Shown here one piece after another: positions 46,631 through 54,538 of a stretch of 64,000 bases of DNA. The stretch comes from Streptomyces sp. NBC_00708. GTDB taxonomy: Bacteria > Actinomycetota > Actinomycetes > Streptomycetales > Streptomycetaceae. Position numbers and translations under genes: made by a program. Within the stretch, counting starts at the first letter, position 1, and every line of letters starts with the position of its first letter. The notes beneath the pieces were generated by a model. That model searched no databases and was not told where the DNA came from. It saw only the letters and a list, made by a program, of their open reading frames with translations. The DNA lies in assembly GCA_036226585.1 (NCBI GenBank), contig CP108997.1, positions 2,790,001 to 2,854,000 on the forward strand, in the 5' to 3' direction.

Positions 46631-46712
46631 AAGATCGCGGAGGCCCCGGACCACGCGCGTAGGCACCACTCCTCATCCCCCCGACTCCCCCCACCCGCAA
46701 GGAGAGAGACAC

Positions 46713-48470
46713 ATGCACCATCCCCCCACCCGTACGACCCGCCGCCTGATCGCGCCTGTCGCGGCGGCCGCCCTCCTCGGCGGCGGTCTGCTCGCCCTCC
46801 AGGCACCTGCGGCGCAGGCGGCCGGGAACGTCGTGAAGGTGACCGGCTCCCAGGGCAACTGGCAGCTCACCGTGGACGGTTCGCCGTACACGGTCAAGGG
46901 TCTCACCTGGGGCCCCTCGGTCGCGGACGCCGGGAAGTACCTGCCCGACCTGGCGTCGATGGGCGTCAACACGATCCGCACCTGGGGCACGGACGCCACC
47001 AGCAAGCCGCTGTTCGACACGGCGGCGGCCAACGGCGTCAAGGTGATCGCCGGCTTCTGGCTCCAGCCGGGCGGCGGCCCCGGCAGCGGCGGCTGCGTCA
47101 ACTACCTGACGGACACGCAGTACAAGAACGACATGCTCGCCGAGTTTCCCAAGTGGGTCGACACCTACAAGGACAACCCGGGCGTGCTGATGTGGAATGT
47201 CGGCAACGAGTCCACGCTCGGACTTCAGAACTGCTACGGCGGCGACGAGCTGGAGGCCCAGCGCAACGCGTACACCTCCTTCGTCAACGACATCGCGAAG
47301 AAGATCCACGAGGTCGACCCGAACCACCCGGTCACCTCCACGGACGCGTGGACCGGTGCCTGGCCGTACTACAAGAAGAACGCTCCGGACCTGGACCTCT
47401 ACGCGGTCAACGCCTACGACGCGGTGTGCAACGTCAAGTCGGACTGGGAGCAGGGCGGTTACGACAAGCCCTACATCGTTACGGAGACGGGCCCGGCCGG
47501 TGAGTGGGAGGTGGACGACGACGCCAACGGCGTACCCGAGGAGCCCACCGACACCGCGAAGGCCGAGGGCTACACCAAGGCGTGGGGCTGCGTCACGGGG
47601 CACACGGGGGTGGCCCTGGGCGCCACAATGTTCCACTACGGCACCGAGGACGACTTCGGCGGTGTCTGGTTCAACCTGCTGCCGGGCGGCGAGAAGCGGC
47701 TCTCGTACTACGCGGTGAAGAAGGCGTACGGCGCGGACACCTCCGGTGACAACACCCCGCCGGTGATCTCGGACATGACCGTCGACAACGCCACCGGGGG
47801 CGTCCCCACGGGCTCCGACGTGCGCGTCAGCACGCACACCACGGACCCGGACGGCGACGCGATCACGTACCAGGTCCTCTTCAGCAGCAACTACATCGAC
47901 CAGAACAAGGCCCTGATCCCCGCCGAGACCAAGGACAACGGCGACGGCACGCTGACCGCGAAGGCGCCGAGCAAGACGGGCGTCTACAAGGTGTACGTGA
48001 AGGCCAGGGACGGCCACGGCAACGTGGGCGTCGAGACCAAGTCCCTCAAGGTGATCCCGCCGAAGGTGGACGGCACCAACGTCTCCCAGGGCAAGCCGGC
48101 CACGGCCTCCTCCTTCCAGACGGACCCGACCGGCGGCTGCCCGTGCGGCGCGGACAATGCGGTGGACGGCAAGTTCGACACCCGCTGGGCCAGCGACTGG
48201 AGCGACCCGCAGTGGCTCCAGGTCGACCTGGGCGCCTCCACGGCCATCAAGCACGTGCAGCTGGCCTGGGACCCGGCGTACGCGAAGGGCTACGAGATCC
48301 AGACGTCCGAGGACGGCCAGAACTGGACGACGATCAAGACCGTGACCGACGGCAACGGTGACATAGACGACCTCGACGTCACCGGCACGGGCCGCTACGT
48401 CCGCATCAACGGCACGGAGCGCGGCTCGGGTTACGGCTACTCGCTCTACGAGTTCGGCGTATACAGCTGA
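46713..48470 (+). CDS. Secreted clan GH-A glycoside hydrolase with C-terminal discoidin domain
   Basis: 585 residues, ATG with AAGGAG. Signal peptide about 1-36 (APVAAAALLGGGLLALQAPA, then AQAAG). The catalytic TIM barrel (about 40-345) starts GSPYTVKGLTWGPSV; the likely acid/base is E166 in MWNVGNES and the likely nucleophile is E258 in IVTETGPAGEW, a GH-A clan layout as in GH2/GH5/GH72. Then comes an Ig-like domain (about 350-450), and a C-terminal F5/8 type C (CBM32-like) domain (SQGKPATASSFQ, NAVDGKFDTRWAS, PQWLQVDLG). It probably attacks a beta-glucan or related polymer outside the cell; exact family and substrate not determined. Confidence 0.88.
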   Translation: MHHPPTRTTRRLIAPVAAAALLGGGLLALQAPAAQAAGNVVKVTGSQGNWQLTVDGSPYTVKGLTWGPSVADAGKYLPDLASMGVNTIRTWGTDATSKPLFDTAAANGVKVIAGFWLQPGGGPGSGGCVNYLTDTQYKNDMLAEFPKWVDTYKDNPGVLMWNVGNESTLGLQNCYGGDELEAQRNAYTSFVNDIAKKIHEVDPNHPVTSTDAWTGAWPYYKKNAPDLDLYAVNAYDAVCNVKSDWEQGGYDKPYIVTETGPAGEWEVDDDANGVPEEPTDTAKAEGYTKAWGCVTGHTGVALGATMFHYGTEDDFGGVWFNLLPGGEKRLSYYAVKKAYGADTSGDNTPPVISDMTVDNATGGVPTGSDVRVSTHTTDPDGDAITYQVLFSSNYIDQNKALIPAETKDNGDGTLTAKAPSKTGVYKVYVKARDGHGNVGVETKSLKVIPPKVDGTNVSQGKPATASSFQTDPTGGCPCGADNAVDGKFDTRWASDWSDPQWLQVDLGASTAIKHVQLAWDPAYAKGYEIQTSEDGQNWTTIKTVTDGNGDIDDLDVTGTGRYVRINGTERGSGYGYSLYEFGVYS

Positions 48471-48486
48471 CGGGAGTCCGGCGCTC

Positions 48487-48909
48487 ATGATGACCACTCA
48501 CCACCTGGACCGCGCCCGGCCCTACACGCTCGGCCTGTTCCGCATCGTCATCGGGTCGCTGTTCACCTGCCACGGCATCGCCTCGCTCTTCGGCGTCCTG
48601 GGCCGCGACACCCTCCCGGCGGGCACCTGGCCCGGCTGGTACGCGGCCGTCATCCAACTCGTCGCCGGACTCCTGGTGACCCTGGGCCTCGGCACACGCA
48701 CGGCCGCCTTCCTGGGCTCCGGCTCGATGGCCTTCGCGTACTTCGACGTCCACCAGCCGGCGGCCCTGCTCCCCATCCAGAACGGCGGCGAACCCGCGGC
48801 CCTGTTCTGCTGGACGCTCCTACTGCTGACCTTCACGGGCCCCGGCGCCTTCGCGGCCGGTCACCCCGCGGACCAGCAGCAGGAACCCCACCTCGGCGTC
48901 CCCGTTTGA
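48487..48909 (+). CDS. DoxX-family membrane protein
   Basis: 140 residues; four hydrophobic segments (about 14-36, 50-70, 72-88, 104-125). The DoxX core reads GLFRIVIGSLFTCHGIASLF and WPGWYAAVIQLVAGLLVTLG. DoxX proteins are linked to membrane redox or oxidative-stress complexes. Start ATGATG lies 16 bp after the glycosidase stop, so co-transcription is possible though the functional link is unclear. Confidence 0.88.
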   Translation: MMTTHHLDRARPYTLGLFRIVIGSLFTCHGIASLFGVLGRDTLPAGTWPGWYAAVIQLVAGLLVTLGLGTRTAAFLGSGSMAFAYFDVHQPAALLPIQNGGEPAALFCWTLLLLTFTGPGAFAAGHPADQQQEPHLGVPV

Positions 48910-48925
48910 GGGAACGGCAACGCCG

Positions 48926-48963
48926 CGACCGGCCCCCCAGGACTGCCCCTGGGGGGCCGGTCG
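48926..48963 (+). terminator. Terminator after DoxX
   Basis: A perfect 16-bp stem CGACCGGCCCCCCAGG with loop ACTGCC, closing the DUF1996-glycosidase-DoxX block. Confidence 0.85.
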
Positions 48964-48974
48964 GCGGTCCCGGG

Positions 48975-49112
48975 TCAGGCGCCCGGCCGCATGCGAAGCT
49001 CCTGGCAGGCGCGGGTGATCTTGGTCGAGAACCCGTCCACCAGGAGCTTCGGCGTTGCACAGGAGCGTCCAACGTCGCGGTCAATGAGCCCTGTGTCCAC
49101 AGATTCAGCCAA
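48975..49112 (-). pseudogene. Possible coding remnant on the minus strand
   Basis: A 45-codon frame whose translation looks protein-like (LAESVDTGLIDRDVGRSCAT then PKLLVDGFSTKITRACQELR) and ends in a TGA at 48977-48975. The only possible start is TTG and an in-frame stop lies upstream, so it may be the tail of a lost gene or a small peptide. Not recognised. Confidence 0.2.
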
Positions 49113-49230
49113 ACACCATCCGCGACCTCAATTTATGCTCAGATTTAATCTGCAACCCTATATTTACAGCCATGCCCGTGAGTAACTATGTTCACGTTCC
49201 CCCGGCGGGGGCCGCAGGGGGAAAAGGTGC
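49113..49230. other. AT-rich intergenic stretch
   Basis: Markedly AT-rich for this genome (ATTTATGCTCAGATTTAATC, CCTATATTTACAGCC). No gene seen; probably contains the promoter of the small secreted protein at 49231. Confidence 0.4.
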
Positions 49231-49470
49231 ATGATGGGCATCATCAGAAACGGATCCATTGGATCCGCTATTGCGTTCGCCATAGTCGCCGGAATTGCAA
49301 CTGCTCCGGCCTACGCGGATTCATCAACATCCGTCTCGACCGACGAGCCTGACGTCATCAATACCGCACCTCCGGCCCAGCCGGAGGAAACCGACCTGGT
49401 GGACGACCCGGAGCCTAGGCCTTCCTTTCCCTCTGGAACGCGTGGAGCGGGAAGCGAACAGCACGTATAA
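49231..49470 (+). CDS. Small secreted protein in a lower-GC patch
   Basis: 79 residues, ATGATG behind GGGGGAAAAGG. Clear signal peptide (MGIIRNGSIGSAIAFAIVAG then IATAPAYA, cleavage before DSS), followed by an acidic Thr/Pro-rich mature peptide (NTAPPAQPEETDLVDDPEPR). Codon use is less GC-biased than neighbours. In the last ~25 codons another frame (to 49516) reads ERVEREANSTYNEMRPKRAA and looks more protein-like, so a frameshift near 49430 is possible. Function unknown. Confidence 0.55.
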   Translation: MMGIIRNGSIGSAIAFAIVAGIATAPAYADSSTSVSTDEPDVINTAPPAQPEETDLVDDPEPRPSFPSGTRGAGSEQHV

Positions 49471-49587
49471 CGAAATGCGACCCAAAAGAGCCGCAATCAG
49501 GGAAGCGCGCGAATAACGGCTCCCTCGACCGTCCACTGCTCCCTGAGTGCTGAACAGTAGAAGTCCGAGCCGATCTTGGAGGTAGGG

Positions 49588-49767
49588 GTGGCCACCTATG
49601 AAGAGCACGAGCAAGCCGCGGTCGATCTATTGGCGCCGCTAAGGGGGCGAACCATGCAGCCGGGGCACCGCCTGCAGATGGCGCAAGTGGAGGCAATCCT
49701 GGCGCTCGCCGCATCCATAGCCAATCGCCCTACGGAAGAGCCGCCCTGGTATCCGCCTGCGCAGTGA
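49588..49767 (+). CDS. Small hypothetical protein
   Basis: 59 residues, GTG start (VATYEEHEQAAVDLLAPLRG) behind GGAGG. Largely helical, ending in a Pro/Trp tail (PTEEPPWYPPAQ). Family not recognised. The next short frame starts on its stop codon (GTGA), suggesting an original small operon. Confidence 0.5.
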   Translation: MATYEEHEQAAVDLLAPLRGRTMQPGHRLQMAQVEAILALAASIANRPTEEPPWYPPAQ

Positions 49768-49991
49768 TTCTGTGTAATAACTGTTACTACAGCAAACTCG
49801 ATGAGGCGTGCCACACGACCATGGGCTCCCTGGTCCCGGCAGCGGCCGTCAGTTCACAACGCGTCGGCGGCCATCTCCGCAGGTTCTCCGAGCAGTTGGA
49901 ACCCTTTCGCCGGGAACCGGCCGCAGTCGCATTCGAGTCCCGGCTCCGGGAAACGCTGCCCCGTCAGGTCAGCGGATCGCCTCGTCCATGA
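49764..49991 (+). CDS. Doubtful small ORF coupled to the preceding gene
   Basis: 75 codons, GTG overlapping the previous stop. Begins ILCNNCYYSKLDEACHTTMG with a CxxC pair, then a basic/acidic helix (FSEQLEPFRREPAAVAFESR). Its 3' end overlaps the convergent Nudix gene by 23 bp. May be a truncated gene; not recognised. Confidence 0.3.
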   Translation: MILCNNCYYSKLDEACHTTMGSLVPAAAVSSQRVGGHLRRFSEQLEPFRREPAAVAFESRLRETLPRQVSGSPRP

Positions 49992-50502
49992 GTACGTAGA
50001 GCAGTCCGACCAGGGAGCCGCTGCTGACGATCTCGCGGCGGTCAATCATGCGTCGCACGTCCGCCAGCGGGATCCACTCGATCCGGTCCGACTCGTTCTT
50101 CTCGGTCGGCGGGCCTTCGTACGTTGCTCCGTCGGCGCGGAAGATGTGGTGCTGGGAGTCGGTGATGCCGTTGGCCGGTTCGGCGTAGATGAGGGGCTTC
50201 AGTGGGCCGGGGCGCCAGCCGGTCTCTTCCAGCACCTCACGGGCCGCCGCCTCGGCCGGGGTCTCGCCCTCCTCGACCAGGCCCATGGGCAGTTCCCACG
50301 CCCAGGCATCCGTGATGAAGCGGTGCCGCCACATCATCAGGATCTCGCGCCGGTCGTTGACGACGGCTGCTACCGCCAAGTGCCGGAGTTTGACGACGTG
50401 GTGCTCCCAGCGGTTGCCGTCCGGTGTCTCGACGTCGGTGAGCCACAGGTTCACCCAGCTGTTCTCGTAGATCGGACGTTCCCCGTGGATCTTCCACTGC
50501 AT
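49969..50502 (-). CDS. Nudix hydrolase (ADP-ribose pyrophosphatase-like)
   Basis: 177 residues from MQWKIHGERPIYENSWVNLW. The Nudix box is complete (G-LVEEG-E, then AREVLEETGW), preceded by DAWAWELPMG, typical of ADP-sugar-type Nudix enzymes. The N-terminal part (WEHHVVKLRHLAVAAVVNDR) forms the dimerisation strand seen in NudF-like proteins. Substrate not determined. A single gene in the accessory block. Confidence 0.9.
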   Translation of the reverse strand: MQWKIHGERPIYENSWVNLWLTDVETPDGNRWEHHVVKLRHLAVAAVVNDRREILMMWRHRFITDAWAWELPMGLVEEGETPAEAAAREVLEETGWRPGPLKPLIYAEPANGITDSQHHIFRADGATYEGPPTEKNESDRIEWIPLADVRRMIDRREIVSSGSLVGLLYVLMDEAIR

Positions 50503-50600
50503 CGCTGCGGCCTCTCTCGATCGGCCTCCAGCATCGCAGGGCAGCGGCTGACCGGCGTGCGACCGCCTAGGAGCCACACCCACCGCTACGAGCCGAGGGG

Positions 50601-51011
50601 CTAGCCGCGCTCGGGCCAGACCGGGCCCTGGTCGGTCCAGATGACGCCCTTGTTGCGGCACAGGCAGAAGGGGTGGCCGAACGGGTCGGTGTAGACCCGC
50701 CAGCCGTAGCCGTTGGGGCCGATGAAGTCCTGCCGCAGCGTCGCGCCGAGACCGAGGACGCGGCGCTGCTCCGACTCGATGTCGTCCACTTCGAAGTCGA
50801 GGTGGAACTGCTTGGGGTGCTCGCTGTCGGGCCATTGCGGAGCGCGGTAGTCGTCCACACGGATGAATGCCAGCTCGATCTCGCCGAACTTGATGCCGGC
50901 CCAGTCCTCAGAGCTGTCTTTTTTCACCGGACGGCCAGTGACCTCGGAGTAGAAGGCCGCCAGCTTCATCGTGTCCGGGCAGTCGATAATGAAATCGGTG
51001 AGTCGCAGCAT
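50601..51011 (-). CDS. VOC-superfamily protein
   Basis: 136 residues. Pattern LRLTDFIIDCPDTMKLAAFY, mid-protein QFHLDFEVDDIESEQRRV, and C-terminal YTDPFGHPFCLC, a glyoxalase/dioxygenase fold. Metal-ligand candidates: the His in FHLDFE is present, while the first strand has Asp where His is usual, so it may be a binding protein. Substrate unknown. Confidence 0.88.
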   Translation of the reverse strand: MLRLTDFIIDCPDTMKLAAFYSEVTGRPVKKDSSEDWAGIKFGEIELAFIRVDDYRAPQWPDSEHPKQFHLDFEVDDIESEQRRVLGLGATLRQDFIGPNGYGWRVYTDPFGHPFCLCRNKGVIWTDQGPVWPERG

Positions 51012-51094
51012 CCCGCGATCTTGGCACACGCTCACAGCCGGCTTCGAGAGCAGGAGGCCCCAGGGAGCGTTCGGCGTTCGAGGTACGGGCGCCG

Positions 51095-51943
51095 TCACAG
51101 CCCGGTGGCCGCGCGGACCAGGTCCGCGACCGCTGTCGAGCGGCTGTGCGGGGGCCAGGCGATGACCGTGGTGACGTGGGGGCTGTCGGGGACGGGGACG
51201 GCGACGAGGCCCTCGTGGAGGCTGGTGCGGATCGTTTCCGGGACGATCGCGCAGGCGCGGCCCAGGGCGATGAGCTGGGTGAGTTGGGTGTGGTCGCGGA
51301 CCTTGGGGCCGGGGCCGTCCGGGAAGGTGCCGTCGGGGCGGGGCCAGCGCGGGAGGGGCAGGTCGGGGAGGTCGGTGACCTCGGCGAGACGGAGGTGGGG
51401 GCGGGTGCTGAGGGGGTGGCCCGCCGGGAGGACCGCGACCTGGCCCTCGGTGTGCAGGTCCTCGGTGTCGAAGCCGGCCAGGTCGTCGAACGGCCGGTGC
51501 AGCAGGGCCACGTCGGCCCGGCCGTCGCGCAGCACCCCCGCCTGCTCGCCCGGCCCGCACAGCAGGACGTCCACGGCGACGGCGCCGGGCTCGGCGGCGT
51601 AGGCGTCGAGGAGCTTGGCCAGCAGTTCGCCGGAGGCGCCCGCCTTCGCGGCGAGGACCACGGTGGGCTGACCGGCCGCGGTGAGAGCGGCCCGGCGGGT
51701 ACGGCGCTCGGCGGCCTCGACGGCGTCCAGCGCCGCCCGCGCCTCCCGCAGCAGCACCGCCCCGGCCGCGGTCAGGGTGACGCCCCTGCTGCCACGCTCC
51801 AGGAGGAGCGCGCCCAGTCGCCGTTCGAGCCCGCCGATCGCCCGCGACAGCGGGGGCTGGGCGATCCCGAGCCGTTGTGCGGCCCGGCCGAAGTGCAGCT
51901 CCTCGGCGACCGCGACGAAGTACCGCAGTTCACGTGTCTCCAC
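51095..51943 (-). CDS. LysR-family regulator divergent from an SDR gene
   Basis: 282 residues from GTG (VETRELRYFVAVAEELHFGR), a classic LysR N-terminus. HTH about 1-60 (AAQRLGIAQPPLSRAIGGLE, LLLERGSRGVTLTAAG); effector-binding domain after about 90. It is divergent from an SDR gene with a near-perfect LysR box between them, so it most likely controls that SDR. Confidence 0.93.
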   Translation of the reverse strand: METRELRYFVAVAEELHFGRAAQRLGIAQPPLSRAIGGLERRLGALLLERGSRGVTLTAAGAVLLREARAALDAVEAAERRTRRAALTAAGQPTVVLAAKAGASGELLAKLLDAYAAEPGAVAVDVLLCGPGEQAGVLRDGRADVALLHRPFDDLAGFDTEDLHTEGQVAVLPAGHPLSTRPHLRLAEVTDLPDLPLPRWPRPDGTFPDGPGPKVRDHTQLTQLIALGRACAIVPETIRTSLHEGLVAVPVPDSPHVTTVIAWPPHSRSTAVADLVRAATGL

Positions 51944-51971
51944 ACCCCCAGCGTAACGGCCCTCACCAGGA

Positions 51972-51992
51972 GCGATACCCGAGCGGTATCGC
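51972..51992. promoter_or_regulatory. LysR operator between lysR and the SDR gene
   Basis: Perfect inverted repeat GCGATACC-CGAGC-GGTATCGC. The T and A bracketing the middle 11 bases fit the T-N11-A rule. It is 29 bp from the LysR start and 55 bp from the SDR start. Confidence 0.75.
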
Positions 51993-52046
51993 TGCCCACC
52001 CGGTCGGTCTTGGACGTCCCGCCCGGTGAGGAGAAACATCGAAGAC

Positions 52047-52793
52047 ATGACTGAGACGACGAAGACTGTGAACCAACCCAAGGTCGCGCTGGTGACCGGC
52101 GCCAACAAGGGCATCGGCTACGAGATCGCCGCCGGGCTCGGCGCGCTCGGCTGGACCGTCGGCGTCGGCGCCCGGGACGAGGAGCGGCGCGAGGCCGCCG
52201 TGGCCAAGCTGCGCGCGGCCGGGGCCGACGCCTTCGGCGTACCGCTGGACGTGACCGACGACGCGAGCGTGACCGCGGCCGCCCGGCTGGTGGAGGAGCG
52301 GACCGGGCGGCTCGACGCGCTCGTCAACAACGCGGGGATCACCGGCGGCCACCCCCAGGAGCCCACCCTTGTCGACGTGGACCAGGTACGGGCAGCCGTG
52401 GAGACCAACGTGATCGGCGTCATCCGCGTCACCAACGCCCTGCTCCCGCTGCTGCGCCGCTCACCGTCGCCGCGCATCGTGAACGTGTCCAGCAGCGTCG
52501 GCTCCCTCACGCTCCAGACCACCCCGGGCGCCGAGACCGGCCCGATCTCCATCGCCTACGCGCCGTCCAAGACCTTCCTCAACGCCGTCACCGTGCAGTA
52601 CGCCAAGGAACTGGCCGACACGAACATCCTGATCAACGCCGTCTGCCCCGGATTCACCGCGACCGACCTCAACGGCTTCCGCGGGACGCGCACCCCGCAA
52701 CAGGGCGCGACCTCCGCGATCCAGTTGGCCACCGTGGAGGACGACGGACCCACCGGCCGCTTCTTCAGCGACGAGGGCGAGATCCCCTGGTAG
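52047..52793 (+). CDS. Short-chain dehydrogenase/reductase
   Basis: 248 residues from MTETTKTVNQPKVALVTGAN. Cofactor motif TGANKGIG, NNAG at about 86-89 (LVNNAGITGG), catalytic Ser in NVSSSVGSL and Tyr/Lys in YAPSK. It resembles carbonyl-reductase-type SDRs. A GAGGAG lies 13 nt before the ATG; GTG 52026 is an alternative start. Controlled presumably by the divergent LysR. Confidence 0.92.
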   Translation: MTETTKTVNQPKVALVTGANKGIGYEIAAGLGALGWTVGVGARDEERREAAVAKLRAAGADAFGVPLDVTDDASVTAAARLVEERTGRLDALVNNAGITGGHPQEPTLVDVDQVRAAVETNVIGVIRVTNALLPLLRRSPSPRIVNVSSSVGSLTLQTTPGAETGPISIAYAPSKTFLNAVTVQYAKELADTNILINAVCPGFTATDLNGFRGTRTPQQGATSAIQLATVEDDGPTGRFFSDEGEIPW

Positions 52794-52847
52794 CGCGGCC
52801 TCCGGTGTCGCGGAGCAGCGAGTGACCGGCGAGGGTTCTGAGGCCGC

Positions 52848-53861
52848 TCAGCCCGTCGTCTTCGACGGGCCCGCGTACAGGTACGTCTCGCGCTGGACCA
52901 TGTGGCCGGGCTTGTCGTCGGGGTCGTTGGCGACCTCCAGGAGGCGGCCGTCGGAGGGGGAGACGATCCAGTTCGGGCGGAGGGTCGCGCCGGCGTCGAG
53001 CTTCCAGCCGCCCTTGTCCTTCCCGTTCGTGGCCGGTACCCAGCCCCAGTCCTCCTTGTTGGTCTCGCTCGGACGCTCGGCCCACTTCCAGGAGATCCGG
53101 GTGCCGGAGCGGCCGACGCCGTCCTTCACTCCCTCGGTGACGGTGGCGCCGGGGGTCTTCGCCAGGACGCGGAAGAGCGTGGACCGGAGCTTCGGCGACA
53201 GGGGGGCGTCCGTCAGCAGCTGCCCGGCCTGCCGCACCGTCTGCTCGGCGGCGTCCTCGGTCCCCTTCGCTCCGGCGGACAGGGCGTCGCGCAGCTTGTC
53301 CGGATCGCTGGGCAGGCTGTTGAGGCTGTCCCAGGTCACCGATCCCCTGCCGACGGGCCAGGAGGTGCCCTTGGGGTTCTCCTTGGTGATGGTCCGGCCG
53401 TCCTGGGTCTTCACGGTGATCGAGTCCCGGCCCAGGTAGCGGGTGTCGGTGCGGGCCTTGTCGCCCTCGATCCAGGTCCTGATGGTGGTCTTCCAGTACG
53501 CCTCCGTCAGCGTCTGCGCGTTCACCGCCTCGGAGAGGGTGATGTGGTCGGCCATGCTCGTGAACACCTCCGACGCCGACGCGCTGGCCGCCGGGCCGTC
53601 GCCGCCGAGGTCGGTGACCGGGACGATCGCCGCGCCCACCGCGATGGCCGCGACCGCCGCCGCGAGGGCGAACACCCGGCGGCGGCCGAATCGGGGCCGG
53701 GCGACGGGGGCCGGCGCGGCGTCCGCCGCGATCGCGTCCAGGATCAGCGAGTGGGCGCGGGCCTGGACCGCCGGGTCGAGCGGTTCGGTGCGGCCGGCGC
53801 GCTCCAGGGCGGCGGCGCCGGGGAAGTCGAGTACGTCGGTGTGCTGGTCGTCGTGCGTCAT
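52848..53861 (-). CDS. CU044_5270-family membrane protein, partner of the ECF sigma factor
   Basis: 337 residues. N-terminal cytoplasmic ~65 residues (VLDFPGAAALERAGRTEPLD, then a basic FGRRRVFA), one transmembrane helix (about 70-90), and an extracytoplasmic domain of about 240 residues with TWIEGDKARTDTRYLG and SWKWAERPSET, recognised as the CU044_5270 type. Its ATG overlaps the sigma-factor stop (ATGA). Such proteins are regularly encoded after this kind of ECF sigma factor and are presumed anti-sigma-like; no classical zinc HxxxCxxC motif is present. Confidence 0.85.
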   Translation of the reverse strand: MTHDDQHTDVLDFPGAAALERAGRTEPLDPAVQARAHSLILDAIAADAAPAPVARPRFGRRRVFALAAAVAAIAVGAAIVPVTDLGGDGPAASASASEVFTSMADHITLSEAVNAQTLTEAYWKTTIRTWIEGDKARTDTRYLGRDSITVKTQDGRTITKENPKGTSWPVGRGSVTWDSLNSLPSDPDKLRDALSAGAKGTEDAAEQTVRQAGQLLTDAPLSPKLRSTLFRVLAKTPGATVTEGVKDGVGRSGTRISWKWAERPSETNKEDWGWVPATNGKDKGGWKLDAGATLRPNWIVSPSDGRLLEVANDPDDKPGHMVQRETYLYAGPSKTTG

Positions 53862-54421
53862 GCGAAGTCTCCCGTCAGGGTCGTACGGGCGGGGCCGGTC
53901 AGTCCGTCGCGCAGCCGGGCGCGGGCCCGGTGCAGGCGGGAACGGGCGGTTCCGGCGGGTATGCCGACGGCGGCGGCCGCCTCGGCGGGGGTCAGCTGCT
54001 CCCAGGCCACGAGTAGTAGCAACTCGCGCTCGGCGGAAGGGAGTTCGGCGAGTCTGCGGCGCAGCTCGGGTGCGACGGACGCGGCGTCCAGCCGCTGGTC
54101 GACCGCCTGCCAGGGGTCGGCCGTCACGGCGTCGGGCTCCGGCTCGGTGCGGGCCGCGGCGCGCGCCGTGGTCTGCCGGTGGCGGGAGAGCACGTTGCGG
54201 GCGACGCCGAACAGCCAGCCCCGGGCGGAGCCGCGCGCGGCGTCGAACGTGCCCCGGTGGGCGTACGCCTGGAGCCACACTTCGGAGAGCAGGTCGTCGG
54301 CGGCGGCCGGGGCGCGGCGTACGAGGTAGCCGTGCAGGGCCTCCGAGTGCCGGGCCACCAGCGGCTCGAAGGCGGTGGGTTCACGTGCGGAACGGGCGAG
54401 CAGGTCCTCGTCCGGGTCCAT
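53858..54421 (-). CDS. ECF-type RNA polymerase sigma factor
   Basis: 187 residues from MDPDEDLLARSAREPTAFEP behind AGGAGA. Sigma region 2 about 10-80 (YLVRRAPAAADDLLSEVWLQ, RGSARGWLFGVARNVL) and region 4 about 125-180 (LAELPSAERELLLLVAWEQL, AVGIPAGTARSRLHRARARL). Translationally coupled to the CU044_5270 protein. The promoter it recognises is unknown. Confidence 0.92.
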   Translation of the reverse strand: MDPDEDLLARSAREPTAFEPLVARHSEALHGYLVRRAPAAADDLLSEVWLQAYAHRGTFDAARGSARGWLFGVARNVLSRHRQTTARAAARTEPEPDAVTADPWQAVDQRLDAASVAPELRRRLAELPSAERELLLLVAWEQLTPAEAAAAVGIPAGTARSRLHRARARLRDGLTGPARTTLTGDFA

Positions 54422-54538
54422 GAAGTCTCCTGTCCGAGGCCGCCGGGCGGCGGTCTCACCCCGTACTTGCACACGGGAGGGGAGAGCGTTCGCGGAGGAG
54501 GGAAGCCGGGGCGTGGGCCGTCCGGCCGGCCCGCCGCC

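Noticed and set aside
45342..48497. A 1051-codon open frame on the minus strand opposite the DUF1996 and glycosidase genes
   Set aside because: It is a by-product of high GC content in antiparallel frames: no ribosome-binding site or domain, and both plus-strand genes have signal peptides and motifs.
49801..50604. A plus-strand open frame across the Nudix gene
   Set aside because: The minus-strand frame has a full Nudix box; the plus-strand frame has no motif.
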